Assembly (NCBI GenBank): GCA_031552405.1
Contig: JAVBMN010000001.1
Coordinates: forward strand, 1-64,000
Reading direction: 5' to 3'
DNA length: 64,000 nucleotides
Origin: UBA1794 sp031552405
GTDB taxonomy: Bacteria > Bacteroidota > Bacteroidia > Bacteroidales > Bacteroidaceae
Position 1 is the stretch's first letter. Each line of letters opens with the position of its first letter. Below the pieces are notes generated by a model. That model ran no database searches, was not told where the DNA came from, and saw nothing but the letters and a program-made list of their open reading frames with translations. Of the stretch, positions 8,841-17,225 are shown in pieces. A program made the translations under genes and the position numbers.

Positions 8841-10111
8841 ACGGCACGCCCTCCCCACGTTTCATAAATATTCATGTGTACAGCTCGCCATACAGGGAGC
8901 CCGCAGCTAAGCAGATTCAATATGGCACAAGCCACAAGGACAGAGAAAAACACATTCCACCGGAAAGTCACAAGCAGCAGGGTAATAAGCTCGGTCTCCT
9001 CGCCCACCGGGAACAACCATGCGCTGCAAAAGTAGGATACAACCACGCAGATAAATAATCCCAGTATACCTCCCAGAAGGGTGATGAAGAAGTTCTCCGT
9101 CACCGTTTCCCACAGCATCCTGCTGCGCGACATACCAAAAGAGCGGCGAATACCAATCTCCACCCGTTTCTGCCGCAAGCGGCTGTTCAGCATGGCACTC
9201 AGGTTTACTGCCGGAATAATCAGCAGCAGGGATAACACAAGCCACTCGCGGTACTCCTTAACCAAACTGTCGGGCTCATCCCAGTCGCCCAACATCATTG
9301 ACAAAGAGGTCTTCGGGTCATAAGGCGGATCAATAGCCACCTTCCAGCCCACCGTATTCATCACCGTGCGATTAAAACGGTCTATATTTTCCTCACATTC
9401 TTTCTGAATGTCAGGGAACGTTTTTTTATCCGGGGCAAGAATGGTAACCATCAACCGGCCCATTACACCGAAAGGACGCCACTCCTTACGATCCACCGTA
9501 GTATAAGGCACCCATACCTTGGCGTATGCATAAAACGCTTTCGAGGACACCGGACGAACCACCCCAATCACCTGATAATGAGCGCGATTCAACGTAAAGC
9601 TACGCCCCTTCACCTCGGTAGTGCCCCACAAGAAACGCGCCATATCTTCATCGATCACCGCCACGGGAATACCCGAAGTAAACTCCTCCTGTGTATAAGG
9701 CCTTCCCTCTACAAAAGTAAAATCGAACACCTTCCAGAAATCCGCATCCGTACTCTTCATATCCGTACCTTGCGCCCCCTTACCAGCTAAAGCAAGCTGC
9801 CCGGAACTGGCAAATGAATGCGCCGTCACATGCTGCGCCGAGTGCAAAGGATAAAAACACTCACGCGCCACTATCTCCCCCATCATCCCTCCGGAGGAAG
9901 ACATATCCATTGTGTCCGCACAATGCACATTCATCACCTGTAACATACGTTCCCGCCCCGACTCCGGCGAAAAAGGCGCCAGATACACCTGTTGCATCAT
10001 CAGATACAACATCACAAAAGCCACACTCATCGCCGTACCTATTGTAGTAATCCACATAAGCACCGGCTGAGTACGGAACTGATCACAAATCTGTCTACTA
10101 TATCTATTCAT
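8837..10111 (-). CDS. FtsX/MacB-type ABC transporter permease (type B, pair 3)
   Basis: First gene of the minus-strand permease series, 424 residues. It has the type B start MNRYSRQICDQFRTQP, an N-terminal helix (LMWITTIGTAMSVAFVMLY), a periplasmic domain, and a C-terminal FtsX domain with LVLSLLLIIPAVNL, SRLRQKRVEIGIRRSFG and LLGGILGLFICVVVSY. Upstream are a sigma-54-like -24/-12 element and a perfect-looking palindrome in the same arrangement as before the DUF2807 gene, so the whole cluster seems to be under one activator. That activator is probably not the regulator at 39724-41067, whose nearby candidate sites look different. No ATPase gene lies upstream; the next gene (metA) is divergent. 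Confidence 0.85.
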   Translation of the reverse strand: MNRYSRQICDQFRTQPVLMWITTIGTAMSVAFVMLYLMMQQVYLAPFSPESGRERMLQVMNVHCADTMDMSSSGGMMGEIVARECFYPLHSAQHVTAHSFASSGQLALAGKGAQGTDMKSTDADFWKVFDFTFVEGRPYTQEEFTSGIPVAVIDEDMARFLWGTTEVKGRSFTLNRAHYQVIGVVRPVSSKAFYAYAKVWVPYTTVDRKEWRPFGVMGRLMVTILAPDKKTFPDIQKECEENIDRFNRTVMNTVGWKVAIDPPYDPKTSLSMMLGDWDEPDSLVKEYREWLVLSLLLIIPAVNLSAMLNSRLRQKRVEIGIRRSFGMSRSRMLWETVTENFFITLLGGILGLFICVVVSYFCSAWLFPVGEETELITLLLVTFRWNVFFSVLVACAILNLLSCGLPVWRAVHMNIYETWGGRAV

Positions 10112-10138
10112 TCTCCTTGACGTTATTTATATTTATTC

Positions 10139-10155
10139 TACAATCCATGTACCAA
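10139..10155 (-). promoter_or_regulatory. Sigma-54-like promoter before the permease cluster
   Basis: The minus strand reads TTGGTACATGGATTGTA: TTGG and TTG have the right spacing for -24/-12, with T for C at two positions. It lies 28 bp upstream of the first permease start codon. The paired palindromes begin 44 bp further upstream, the same distance as at the DUF2807 promoter, which supports the call despite the weaker boxes. Confidence 0.65.
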
Positions 10156-10198
10156 ACCCAAAAACGATTATTTATCAGCGCATTACGTTCCATTCACA

Positions 10199-10235
10199 CT
10201 GTCCGAAAGCGGACACTTTGAACGATTTCGGGCAC
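10199..10235. promoter_or_regulatory. Tandem activator palindromes upstream of the permease promoter
   Basis: CTGTCCG-AAAG-CGGACAC at 10199-10216 is a near-perfect palindrome. A second related site, TTGAACG-ATTT-CGGGCAC, lies at 10218-10235, 19 bp on. Both share the 7-4-7 layout of the sites at 7558-7595. Confidence 0.7.
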
Positions 10236-10281
10236 TACATCCGTACACATGTATCCATACAACAAAGCCATACGTCATCGC

Positions 10282-10394
10282 GGGCGGAAGCATTCCGCCC
10301 CTACAAGTGCGACTGCCAGGCAAGCGGAGTAGCGTAGAGGACACAGTGGAAAAGTTTCTTTTGCTTACTCTTCTTTGTGTCAAAGAAAAGTAAG
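10282..10394. repeat. Intergenic palindromic (REP-like) sequence
   Basis: Two hairpins lie in this gap: GGGCGGAA/TTCCGCCC with a 3-bp loop (10282-10300), and a 14-bp stem CTTACTCTTCTTTG/CAAAGAAAAGTAAG with a 3-bp loop and one mismatch (10364-10394). The latter sits 18 bp before the metA -10 region. They resemble dispersed intergenic repeats rather than a riboswitch; I see no SAM-riboswitch features before metA. Confidence 0.45.
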
Positions 10395-10411
10395 ATCTCA
10401 AGAAATATACC

Positions 10412-10419
10412 TACCTTTG
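10412..10419 (+). promoter_or_regulatory. -7 element for metA
   Basis: TACCTTTG, a full match to TAnnTTTG, 27 bp before the metA start codon. No clear TTTG at -33. Confidence 0.6.
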
Positions 10420-10446
10420 TCCTCCTAAAGCCAAAATACATACCGT

Positions 10447-11364
10447 ATGCCACTCAGATTACCAGACCAGTTACCCGCCATTGCGCAACTGGAACAAGAA
10501 AACATCTTCGTAATGGATGATACGCGTGCCACGGGACAAGACATCCGTCCGCTAAAGATCGCCATTCTGAACCTGATGCCGCTGAAGATAACCACGGAGA
10601 CGGACCTCATTCGCCTCTTGTCGAACACCCCTTTACAGGTAGAGATCTGCTTCATGAAAGTAAAGAGTCATACCTCTAAGAATACCCCCATCGAACACCT
10701 GATGCAGTTCTATCGCGACTTTGATGAGATGAAGAAGGAGAAATACGACGGCATGATTATCACCGGCGCGCCAGTAGAAAATCTGGACTTCGAAGAAGTA
10801 ACCTACTGGGACGAGATGAAAGAAATCTTTGACTGGGCGCATACACACGTCACCTCCACCCTGTACATCTGCTGGGCCGCACAAGCCGGGCTATACTATC
10901 ATTATGGCGTGCCGAAATACCCGCTGGACGAGAAGATGTTCGGTGTATTCGAGCATAAAGCCCTGCAACCGAAGAATCAGATATTCAGAGGATACGATGA
11001 CGTATTCTTCGCCCCACACAGTCGCCATACCGAGATACGCAAAGAAGATATCCTGAAGGTAAAGGAGCTGGACCTTCTCTCAGAATCCCCCCAGGCAGGC
11101 GTATACATGGTTATGGGCCGTGGAGGAAGGGAACTCTTTGTGACCGGACATTCCGAATACTCCCCCTACACCCTGGATACTGAATACAAGAGGGATGTGG
11201 AGAAAGGACTTCCCATCGCCATTCCTCAGAACTATTATCCCGGTGATGACCCCACCCAGCCACCTATCGTACGTTGGCGGGCGCACGGTAACTTATTGTT
11301 CACCAACTGGCTCAATTACTTTGTATACCAGCTGACCCCCTACGATATCAATGAAATTTCATGA
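10447..11364 (+). CDS. metA: Homoserine O-acyltransferase MetA, predicted acetyl-CoA type
   Basis: Acylates L-homoserine in the first committed step of methionine synthesis; cytoplasmic. The 305-residue length is usual for MetA. The glutamine-amidotransferase-like fold shows the nucleophile Cys142 in YICWAAQAG, and the His and Glu of the triad in FVTGHSEYS. The residue that sets acyl specificity, position 111, is Glu in GAPVENLDFEEV. Work on Bacillus cereus and E. coli MetA tied Glu111 to acetyl-CoA and Gly111 to succinyl-CoA, so this enzyme is predicted to be an acetyltransferase although it is commonly annotated as succinyltransferase. It leads an operon: its TGA overlaps the ATG of the U32 gene. 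It is divergent from the permease cluster. Confidence 0.95.
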   Translation: MPLRLPDQLPAIAQLEQENIFVMDDTRATGQDIRPLKIAILNLMPLKITTETDLIRLLSNTPLQVEICFMKVKSHTSKNTPIEHLMQFYRDFDEMKKEKYDGMIITGAPVENLDFEEVTYWDEMKEIFDWAHTHVTSTLYICWAAQAGLYYHYGVPKYPLDEKMFGVFEHKALQPKNQIFRGYDDVFFAPHSRHTEIRKEDILKVKELDLLSESPQAGVYMVMGRGGRELFVTGHSEYSPYTLDTEYKRDVEKGLPIAIPQNYYPGDDPTQPPIVRWRAHGNLLFTNWLNYFVYQLTPYDINEIS

Positions 11365-13196
11365 GTAAGCCCCGCCCCATCGAACTGTTATCTCCCGCGA
11401 AAAACAAGGAGTGCGGGATAGAAGCCATCCGCCACGGCGCAGACGCTGTGTACATCGGTGCGCCGAGATTTGGTGCACGCTCGGCGGCAGGCAATTCGGT
11501 GGAAGACATTGCAGAGCTTACCGCCTATGCACACCTATATAACGCCAAGGTATATGTAGCACTGAATACACTGCTTACGGATGAAGAGCTACAGGAAACG
11601 GAAACACTGATCCATGAATTGTACCGTGCCGAGGTAGATGCCCTGATTGTACAAGACATGGGGATTACTACCCTAAACCTCCCTCCCATCCCCCTGCATG
11701 CCAGCACACAGACCGACAACCGCACGCCAGAGAAGGTAGACTTCCTTTTCCGCGCCGGGTTCCGGCAAGTGGTACTGGCACGTGAGCTTTCCACCTGGCA
11801 GATACAAGCCATACATGCTCATTGCACTGAAGCCCGCCTGGAAGTATTTATCCACGGTGCACTGTGTGTGAGTTATAGCGGACAGTGCTACATATCACAA
11901 GCCCTCTTTGGACGCAGCGCCAACCGGGGTGAATGCGCCCAGTTCTGCCGCCTGCCCTTCGATCTGACAGATGCAGAGGGGAAGCAGATCATTACCCAGA
12001 AGCACCTGCTCTCCTTAAAAGACCTGAACCGCAGCAAGCATCTGGAAGAGCTACTCGAAGCCGGAGTATCCTCATTAAAAATTGAAGGCCGACTGAAAGA
12101 TGTGGCCTATGTAAAGAACCTCACCGCCTGGTACCGTAAGAAGCTGGATGCCCTTATCAAAGCGCATCCCGACAAGTATTGTCGTGCCTCCTCCGGAAGT
12201 TGCCATTACACCTTTGACCCACAGCCGGAGAAAAGCTTCAACCGCGGATTCACCTCCTATCTGCTACACGGAAGAGACGGGCGTATCAGCCAACCGGACA
12301 CCCCTAAGTCGCTAGGCGAAGAAATGGGCACCGTAAAAGAGATAGGTCGTAACAGCCTGACTGTATCCGGCGTGCGCCCCTTTCATAATGGCGACGGAGC
12401 CTTCTATATACAAGCCGACGGGCAACCCGGAGGCTTCCGCGTAAACCGTGTAGAGGGCAATCGCCTCTTTCCACTGGAAATGCCGAAAATAAATCCTCGT
12501 ACACTGCTGTACCGGAACTTCGACCAGGAGTTTGAGAAACTCTTGTCGCGCCCCTCTTCCGAACGGAAAATCCGTGTAGAAATCACGTTACAGGAATACT
12601 CGCAGGGCTTTACCCTCACCTTGCGTGATGAGGATGGTACACAGATTACTATACCTCTTATCACAGAGAAACAGGAAGCCCGCTCTCCCCAACAAGAACA
12701 GATACGAACCCAGCTCGGTAAATTAGGAAATACCCTTTTTGAGGTTTCTGCCATCCAGGTAGAGTGTAGCCGTGACTGGTTTATCCCCTCCTCACTGCTG
12801 GCTGAGACAAGACGGCAAGCCGTAGAAAGCCTGCTACGCGCCCGCCGCATCAACTACCGACAGGAGTATCAACGCTTTGCACCTACCACCCATCCGTACC
12901 CTCAAAACGAACTAAGCTATACAGGTAATGTGATGAACAAAGGTGCCCAGAGCTTCTATCGGGCGCATGGAGTGATAGAAATAGCCCCCGCCTTCGAAAC
13001 GAAAGAGCCGCAGGACAACCCTACATTGATGTTCTGCCGACACTGCCTGCGCTATGAGCTGGGCGGATGCCCCTTACAGGAAAGCGGAAAACCAGCCCGA
13101 TACCACGAACCCCTCTTCCTGCAATACGGAGAGAAACGCTTCCAGCTGAGTTTCGACTGCAAAAACTGCCTGATGAAAATACAACGGGAAGGATGA
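11361..13196 (+). CDS. U32 family peptidase / RlhA-like RNA hydroxylase
   Basis: A 611-residue U32-family protein. It opens with ELLSPAKNKECGIEAIRHGADAVYIGAP, typical of the family, followed by a Cys-rich stretch (IHGALCVSYSGQCY, NRGECAQFCR) and KIEGRLKD near residue 245. The second half matches the DUF3656 insert domain, and another Cys cluster (CRHCLRYELGGCPL, CKNCL) lies at the end. Long U32 proteins of this layout include E. coli RlhA (YdcP), which hydroxylates a cytidine of 23S rRNA; shorter relatives (TrhP) act on tRNA. I therefore infer RNA modification with a metal or Fe-S centre held by the cysteines, not proteolysis. It overlaps metA by ATGA at its start and the next gene by ATGA at its end. 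Confidence 0.8.
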   Translation: MSKPRPIELLSPAKNKECGIEAIRHGADAVYIGAPRFGARSAAGNSVEDIAELTAYAHLYNAKVYVALNTLLTDEELQETETLIHELYRAEVDALIVQDMGITTLNLPPIPLHASTQTDNRTPEKVDFLFRAGFRQVVLARELSTWQIQAIHAHCTEARLEVFIHGALCVSYSGQCYISQALFGRSANRGECAQFCRLPFDLTDAEGKQIITQKHLLSLKDLNRSKHLEELLEAGVSSLKIEGRLKDVAYVKNLTAWYRKKLDALIKAHPDKYCRASSGSCHYTFDPQPEKSFNRGFTSYLLHGRDGRISQPDTPKSLGEEMGTVKEIGRNSLTVSGVRPFHNGDGAFYIQADGQPGGFRVNRVEGNRLFPLEMPKINPRTLLYRNFDQEFEKLLSRPSSERKIRVEITLQEYSQGFTLTLRDEDGTQITIPLITEKQEARSPQQEQIRTQLGKLGNTLFEVSAIQVECSRDWFIPSSLLAETRRQAVESLLRARRINYRQEYQRFAPTTHPYPQNELSYTGNVMNKGAQSFYRAHGVIEIAPAFETKEPQDNPTLMFCRHCLRYELGGCPLQESGKPARYHEPLFLQYGEKRFQLSFDCKNCLMKIQREG

Positions 13197-14203
13197 AAAG
13201 TAAGATAAGAAGTCATTCAGCCCATTGCAGGATGCAGATGTTGCCCCTTCTGCTTCTTTGCCTTGTCCTGGCTTCTGCACTGTGTACCTCATGCCGGTAC
13301 AAGGAACCTCATTTCACTGAAACCGACAGTATTCCACAGCTTACCATCGACTCCCTGAGCTACCTTTATAAATACCACTACACGCTGGGCACCAACCTCA
13401 TTGTGCAGGCTGATACCCTGCTGCTCTCCCAGCTCCCCATTGCCGATGTATACGACACCTTATATAAAGGAGATACTGTGGCCGTGGCCGAATTCATGCT
13501 TAACCCCGCGGACAGCGTGGACAGCATCTGGGTAAAAGTGGCACATGATGAAGTGCTACAAGGCTGGGTACGGGAAAAGAGCGTGGACGAGAGTTTTGTA
13601 CCCATCAATCTCATTTCCAAATTTATAAGTCTGTTCAGCAACATGCACGAGGGGATATTCGTAGCATTTATGGTGCTGTTTGTTATTGTGTACCTCCTCC
13701 GGCGCTGGAAGCACGAAAAGTTGCAGCTCGTTTTTTACCATGACATCGACAGCGCCTACCCCATCCTATTGTGTTTCCTCACCGCATTCTGTGCCACCTT
13801 GTACGAAAGTATTCAAATGTTCTGGCCTGAAACATGGGAGCATTTCTACTTTAACCCTACACTAAACCCACTACACGTACCCTTTATCCTCTCCCTTTTT
13901 CTGTTGGGAGTATGGGGAATTGTCATCGTACTGCTGGCTGCCGTAGAAGAAACCCTCAAGATGCTGAATCTGTCTGCCGCCTTTTTCTATCTCACCGGAC
14001 TCATCGCTGCCTGTATCATCTGCTACCTGTTCTTTATCTTTGCCGTACACATCTTCATCGGATATCCGTTACTTGTGTACTTCCTCTATCGCATTATTCG
14101 CAAAGCCATCGGCTCGCACACCTATCAATACCGATGCGGCCGCTGCGGCGCCCTGCTCCGCGAAAAAGGAAGATGCCCCTCCTGCGGAACGGTGAATGAG
14201 TAA
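13193..14203 (+). CDS. Membrane protein with N-terminal extracytoplasmic domain and C-terminal zinc ribbon
   Basis: Family not recognised. The ATG at 13193 overlaps the stop of the U32 gene and gives 336 residues; an upstream in-frame start (13067) would lie inside the U32 gene. A signal or anchor segment (MLPLLLLCLVLASALCTSC) is followed by an extracytoplasmic domain of about 100 residues resembling an SH3-type fold (DTVAVAEFMLNPADSVDSIWVKV..GWV). Then come about five membrane helices and a C-terminal zinc ribbon, CGRCGALLREKGRCPSCG. The ribbon would be cytoplasmic. Coupling to metA and the U32 gene suggests co-transcription, but the function is unknown. Confidence 0.7.
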   Translation: MKSKIRSHSAHCRMQMLPLLLLCLVLASALCTSCRYKEPHFTETDSIPQLTIDSLSYLYKYHYTLGTNLIVQADTLLLSQLPIADVYDTLYKGDTVAVAEFMLNPADSVDSIWVKVAHDEVLQGWVREKSVDESFVPINLISKFISLFSNMHEGIFVAFMVLFVIVYLLRRWKHEKLQLVFYHDIDSAYPILLCFLTAFCATLYESIQMFWPETWEHFYFNPTLNPLHVPFILSLFLLGVWGIVIVLLAAVEETLKMLNLSAAFFYLTGLIAACIICYLFFIFAVHIFIGYPLLVYFLYRIIRKAIGSHTYQYRCGRCGALLREKGRCPSCGTVNE

Positions 14204-14288
14204 CTGTTAACAAGAGCATCTGCTAGTCTTTTTTATTATTTAGCTGTCTTTTTTTCTGGATTTCTAAAATATAATTCCTAAAAAATAG

Positions 14289-14296
14289 TACATTTG
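14289..14296 (+). promoter_or_regulatory. -7 element for the BspA-like gene
   Basis: TACATTTG fits TAnnTTTG, 64 bp before the start codon in an AT-rich gap of about 150 bp. Confidence 0.5.
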
Positions 14297-14359
14297 TACT
14301 CTAAATATTTAATTTAATAATATTTCTCAGGAAAGTGTAACATAATAATCAGGAATAGA

Positions 14360-17035
14360 ATGATAAGAAAGTTGGTACAACAGAAATTTAATTTACTATG
14401 TATTATTTTTATAAGTACATTATTAGTAGTATCCACCAATACCTATGCAGAAGACATTTTTATCTACAATAATATTGCCTACAAGATTATCAAAGAGAAT
14501 GAAGTTGAAGTAACCAGTATTTTGAATGCAGCCAAAGAAAACATTCAATTGCCAGATGCTATAAGGCTTGGATATGCGGACGGAATATCTGTTCCTGACA
14601 AGTTTATGTATTTAGGAACAGAATATCGCGTAACCCGATTAGGCGATAGTGCTTTTTCTGCAGGCTGGGGTATTACCTCCTTCAACCTACCCTCAAGTAT
14701 CACAAGTATTGGAGATTATGCTTTTCAAAACTGTGGACGAATTACTTCGATTCGCATCCCTGACGGCGTTTTAGAAATAGGGAAATATGCTTTCGACGGT
14801 TGTGGAGCTCTAAGTGAGATTCACCTTCCCGACAGCCTCTCCATCATTCAGGAATGGACATTCTATCAATGTATTAATCTTCGTTCAATACAAATCCCTC
14901 AGAAAGTAAAAAGGATAGATAAAGATGCTTTCAAAGATTGTCCTGGTCTTAGTTCTCTGTTTTTATTATCAGTAGCACCTCCTTCGATAGTCCCTGAATC
15001 TTTTTATGATGCCACTTATGATTTCGCCAGAGTATACATTCCCAAAGAGGCCGAAAATGCGTATCTGTCAAATTCTAATTGGAACAGATTCAAAATAATT
15101 TCTTCACCCCCCATTGAAATAGAAGGCATTACATACGCAATAACTGATGAGAACAAGGTTGAAGTAGTTCCTGGTACCGCTTTCTATAAAGGAACTCTGT
15201 CAATTCCTAAAGAGATTGTAAATCAAGGTGAAAAATATCTGGTAGAGAAAGTCGGCACACATGCATTCTATCATTGTGTCGACCTGGAATCTATTATCCT
15301 CTCGGAAGGCATACTAAGTATTGGAGATTATGCCTTCGATAATTGCCAGAAGTTGACTTCTATTGCCATTCCTTCAAGCTTAAAAAGTATCGGGAACAGA
15401 TCCTTTTCAGAGTGCGCAACTCTCTCATCACCGACTCTTTCAAAAGGAGTAGAAAAAATAGGATGGTACGCTTTCTACAAATGTGAAAATATCACTTCCA
15501 TTGAGTTTTCTGAAAACATAAAAGACATAGGTACAAATGCTTTCGACCTATGTACTGGAATTCAATCAGTAACAGTCAACTCTGTATCTCCCCCTTTACT
15601 GGCAAAAAACGGTTTTAACAACGATACCTATACTCAGGCTATACTATATCTACCTAAAGATGGATACAATGCTTATTCTAAACATGCTGAGTGGGGACAG
15701 TTCATTAATAAACAAATAAAGGGAATATTTGAAAAAGACGGAATTACATATCGTATTGTAAATACAGATACGGTAACTGTTGAAAGAGGATTATATGCAG
15801 GAAAAATTACTATACCTTCTACCGTCACTCATGAAGAAAAAACATATAAGATTACAAGTTTAGATGAAAAGGCATTCTATCAATGTAGTGAACTTACCTC
15901 CGTCCATCTACTGGAAGGAATAACTGCAATTGGTGACAGCGCTTTTTATCAATGTGGTGCATTGATCTCAGTAGATCTCCCTATCTCACTAAAAACAATA
16001 GGTAAAAGTGTCTTTTCCTATTGCTATAAACTTAAATCAATAGATCTACCTACCGATCTTATTTCAATAGGAAGCTACACATTCAATTGTTGCATTGCAC
16101 TTACATCTGCTACAATTCCCGAAGGAGTCACTCAGCTTGAAGAGGCCACATTTGGTGGATGTGAGGGGCTCATATCTGTTACCCTCCCTAAAGGATTAAC
16201 CAGTTTGAATAAATGGGCATTTGTATATTGTCCGGCTCTCACCTCAATAGTTCTCCCTGAGGGGCTTACCAGCATTGGGGAAGGAGCTTTTGAAAACTGC
16301 TACGGATTGGTTTCTGTAAGCAATCCAACCACTCTTAAAAAAATTGGAAAAGGAGCCTTCTATCATTGTAATAAGATGACCACAATAAACCTTCCTGAAG
16401 GATTAACCGAGATTGAAAAAGAAGGATTCATTGACTGCAAAGCTCTTTCTTCTATCGTTCTACCTAATAGTCTGACGAATTTAGGCGAGGCTGCTTTTGC
16501 ATATTGTGAAAATCTTACCACAATCAATATTCCTGAAGACATTACTTCTATCGAATATTGTACATTTATGGGGTGTGGACTAACCTCAATTATTCTTCCT
16601 CAAAGTATTACCAATATAGGAGAATATGTTTTTGAAAGTTGCCCATCTCTTGTATCAGTACTCATTCAAGCTAATACCCCACCAGTAATATCTTCCAGTA
16701 CGTTCAAAACTTATAATAGCAATACAATATTATATGTACCAGGACTAAGCCTCGCCAGATATCAAGAAGCTCCTATCTGGAATACGTTTGACAATATAAG
16801 AGCATATGACCCTAACTTTATACTTGATCCGGCTGCAGAAAACTCCACTTTGCTCCTAATCTCTTCTTCGGAAGGAAACCTTTCTATTATAAGCACTAAG
16901 GTACAAGAGGTAATTCTTTACAATGAATCCGGTAAAGCTATCTATCACCTTCATTTACAAGCAGGTGAAAATAGATTTGATAATCTATTGTCTGGCATCT
17001 ATATTGTTAAAGGAGAGAAAATACAAGTTAGGTAA
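14360..17035 (+). CDS. BspA-like leucine-rich repeat surface protein
   Basis: An 891-residue exported protein with an N-terminal signal peptide (about residues 1-30, ending near NTYA). Three similar blocks follow, each opening with a short segment such as GITYAITDENKVEVV or GITYRIVNTDTVTVE and continuing into LRR_5 (BspA/TpLRR) repeats of about 23 residues with the pattern LTSI.LP..L..IG..AF..C. The last ~65 residues (LLLISSSEGNLSI.. to GIYIVKGEKIQVR) look like a type A sorting domain of the Por/type IX system. BspA proteins bind fibronectin and fibrinogen or other bacteria in Tannerella, so a surface adhesion role is likely but inferred. The gene is clearly more AT-rich than metA and its neighbours, which suggests transfer. 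Confidence 0.85.
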   Translation: MIRKLVQQKFNLLCIIFISTLLVVSTNTYAEDIFIYNNIAYKIIKENEVEVTSILNAAKENIQLPDAIRLGYADGISVPDKFMYLGTEYRVTRLGDSAFSAGWGITSFNLPSSITSIGDYAFQNCGRITSIRIPDGVLEIGKYAFDGCGALSEIHLPDSLSIIQEWTFYQCINLRSIQIPQKVKRIDKDAFKDCPGLSSLFLLSVAPPSIVPESFYDATYDFARVYIPKEAENAYLSNSNWNRFKIISSPPIEIEGITYAITDENKVEVVPGTAFYKGTLSIPKEIVNQGEKYLVEKVGTHAFYHCVDLESIILSEGILSIGDYAFDNCQKLTSIAIPSSLKSIGNRSFSECATLSSPTLSKGVEKIGWYAFYKCENITSIEFSENIKDIGTNAFDLCTGIQSVTVNSVSPPLLAKNGFNNDTYTQAILYLPKDGYNAYSKHAEWGQFINKQIKGIFEKDGITYRIVNTDTVTVERGLYAGKITIPSTVTHEEKTYKITSLDEKAFYQCSELTSVHLLEGITAIGDSAFYQCGALISVDLPISLKTIGKSVFSYCYKLKSIDLPTDLISIGSYTFNCCIALTSATIPEGVTQLEEATFGGCEGLISVTLPKGLTSLNKWAFVYCPALTSIVLPEGLTSIGEGAFENCYGLVSVSNPTTLKKIGKGAFYHCNKMTTINLPEGLTEIEKEGFIDCKALSSIVLPNSLTNLGEAAFAYCENLTTINIPEDITSIEYCTFMGCGLTSIILPQSITNIGEYVFESCPSLVSVLIQANTPPVISSSTFKTYNSNTILYVPGLSLARYQEAPIWNTFDNIRAYDPNFILDPAAENSTLLLISSSEGNLSIISTKVQEVILYNESGKAIYHLHLQAGENRFDNLLSGIYIVKGEKIQVR

Positions 17036-17178
17036 ACAAGCTTATCATGTAGTAGCATTGAAAATATCTTTCTTTTCTACAAATCAAACAAGTAGCCATT
17101 CCACACCCTAAAGAGCTTCTTGGTTCTATTCTTCTATTATCTGCCCAGATACTTCGACGTATCCGGTAATCTTTCATA

Positions 17179-17186
17179 TACTTTTG
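17179..17186 (+). promoter_or_regulatory. -7 element for the esterase gene
   Basis: TACTTTTG, 39 bp before the start codon at 17226. Confidence 0.5.
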
Positions 17187-17225
17187 TAGACTGGAATTTA
17201 AATAACTATCATTGTTATCTGCAAT

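Noticed and set aside
10160..10440. SAM riboswitch before metA
   Set aside because: No conserved core or pairing pattern is visible; the stems present look like dispersed repeats.
13067..13192. N-terminal extension of the zinc-ribbon membrane protein
   Set aside because: The added residues lie wholly inside the U32 gene in another frame; the ATG at 13193 has the coupling overlap and starts the signal segment.
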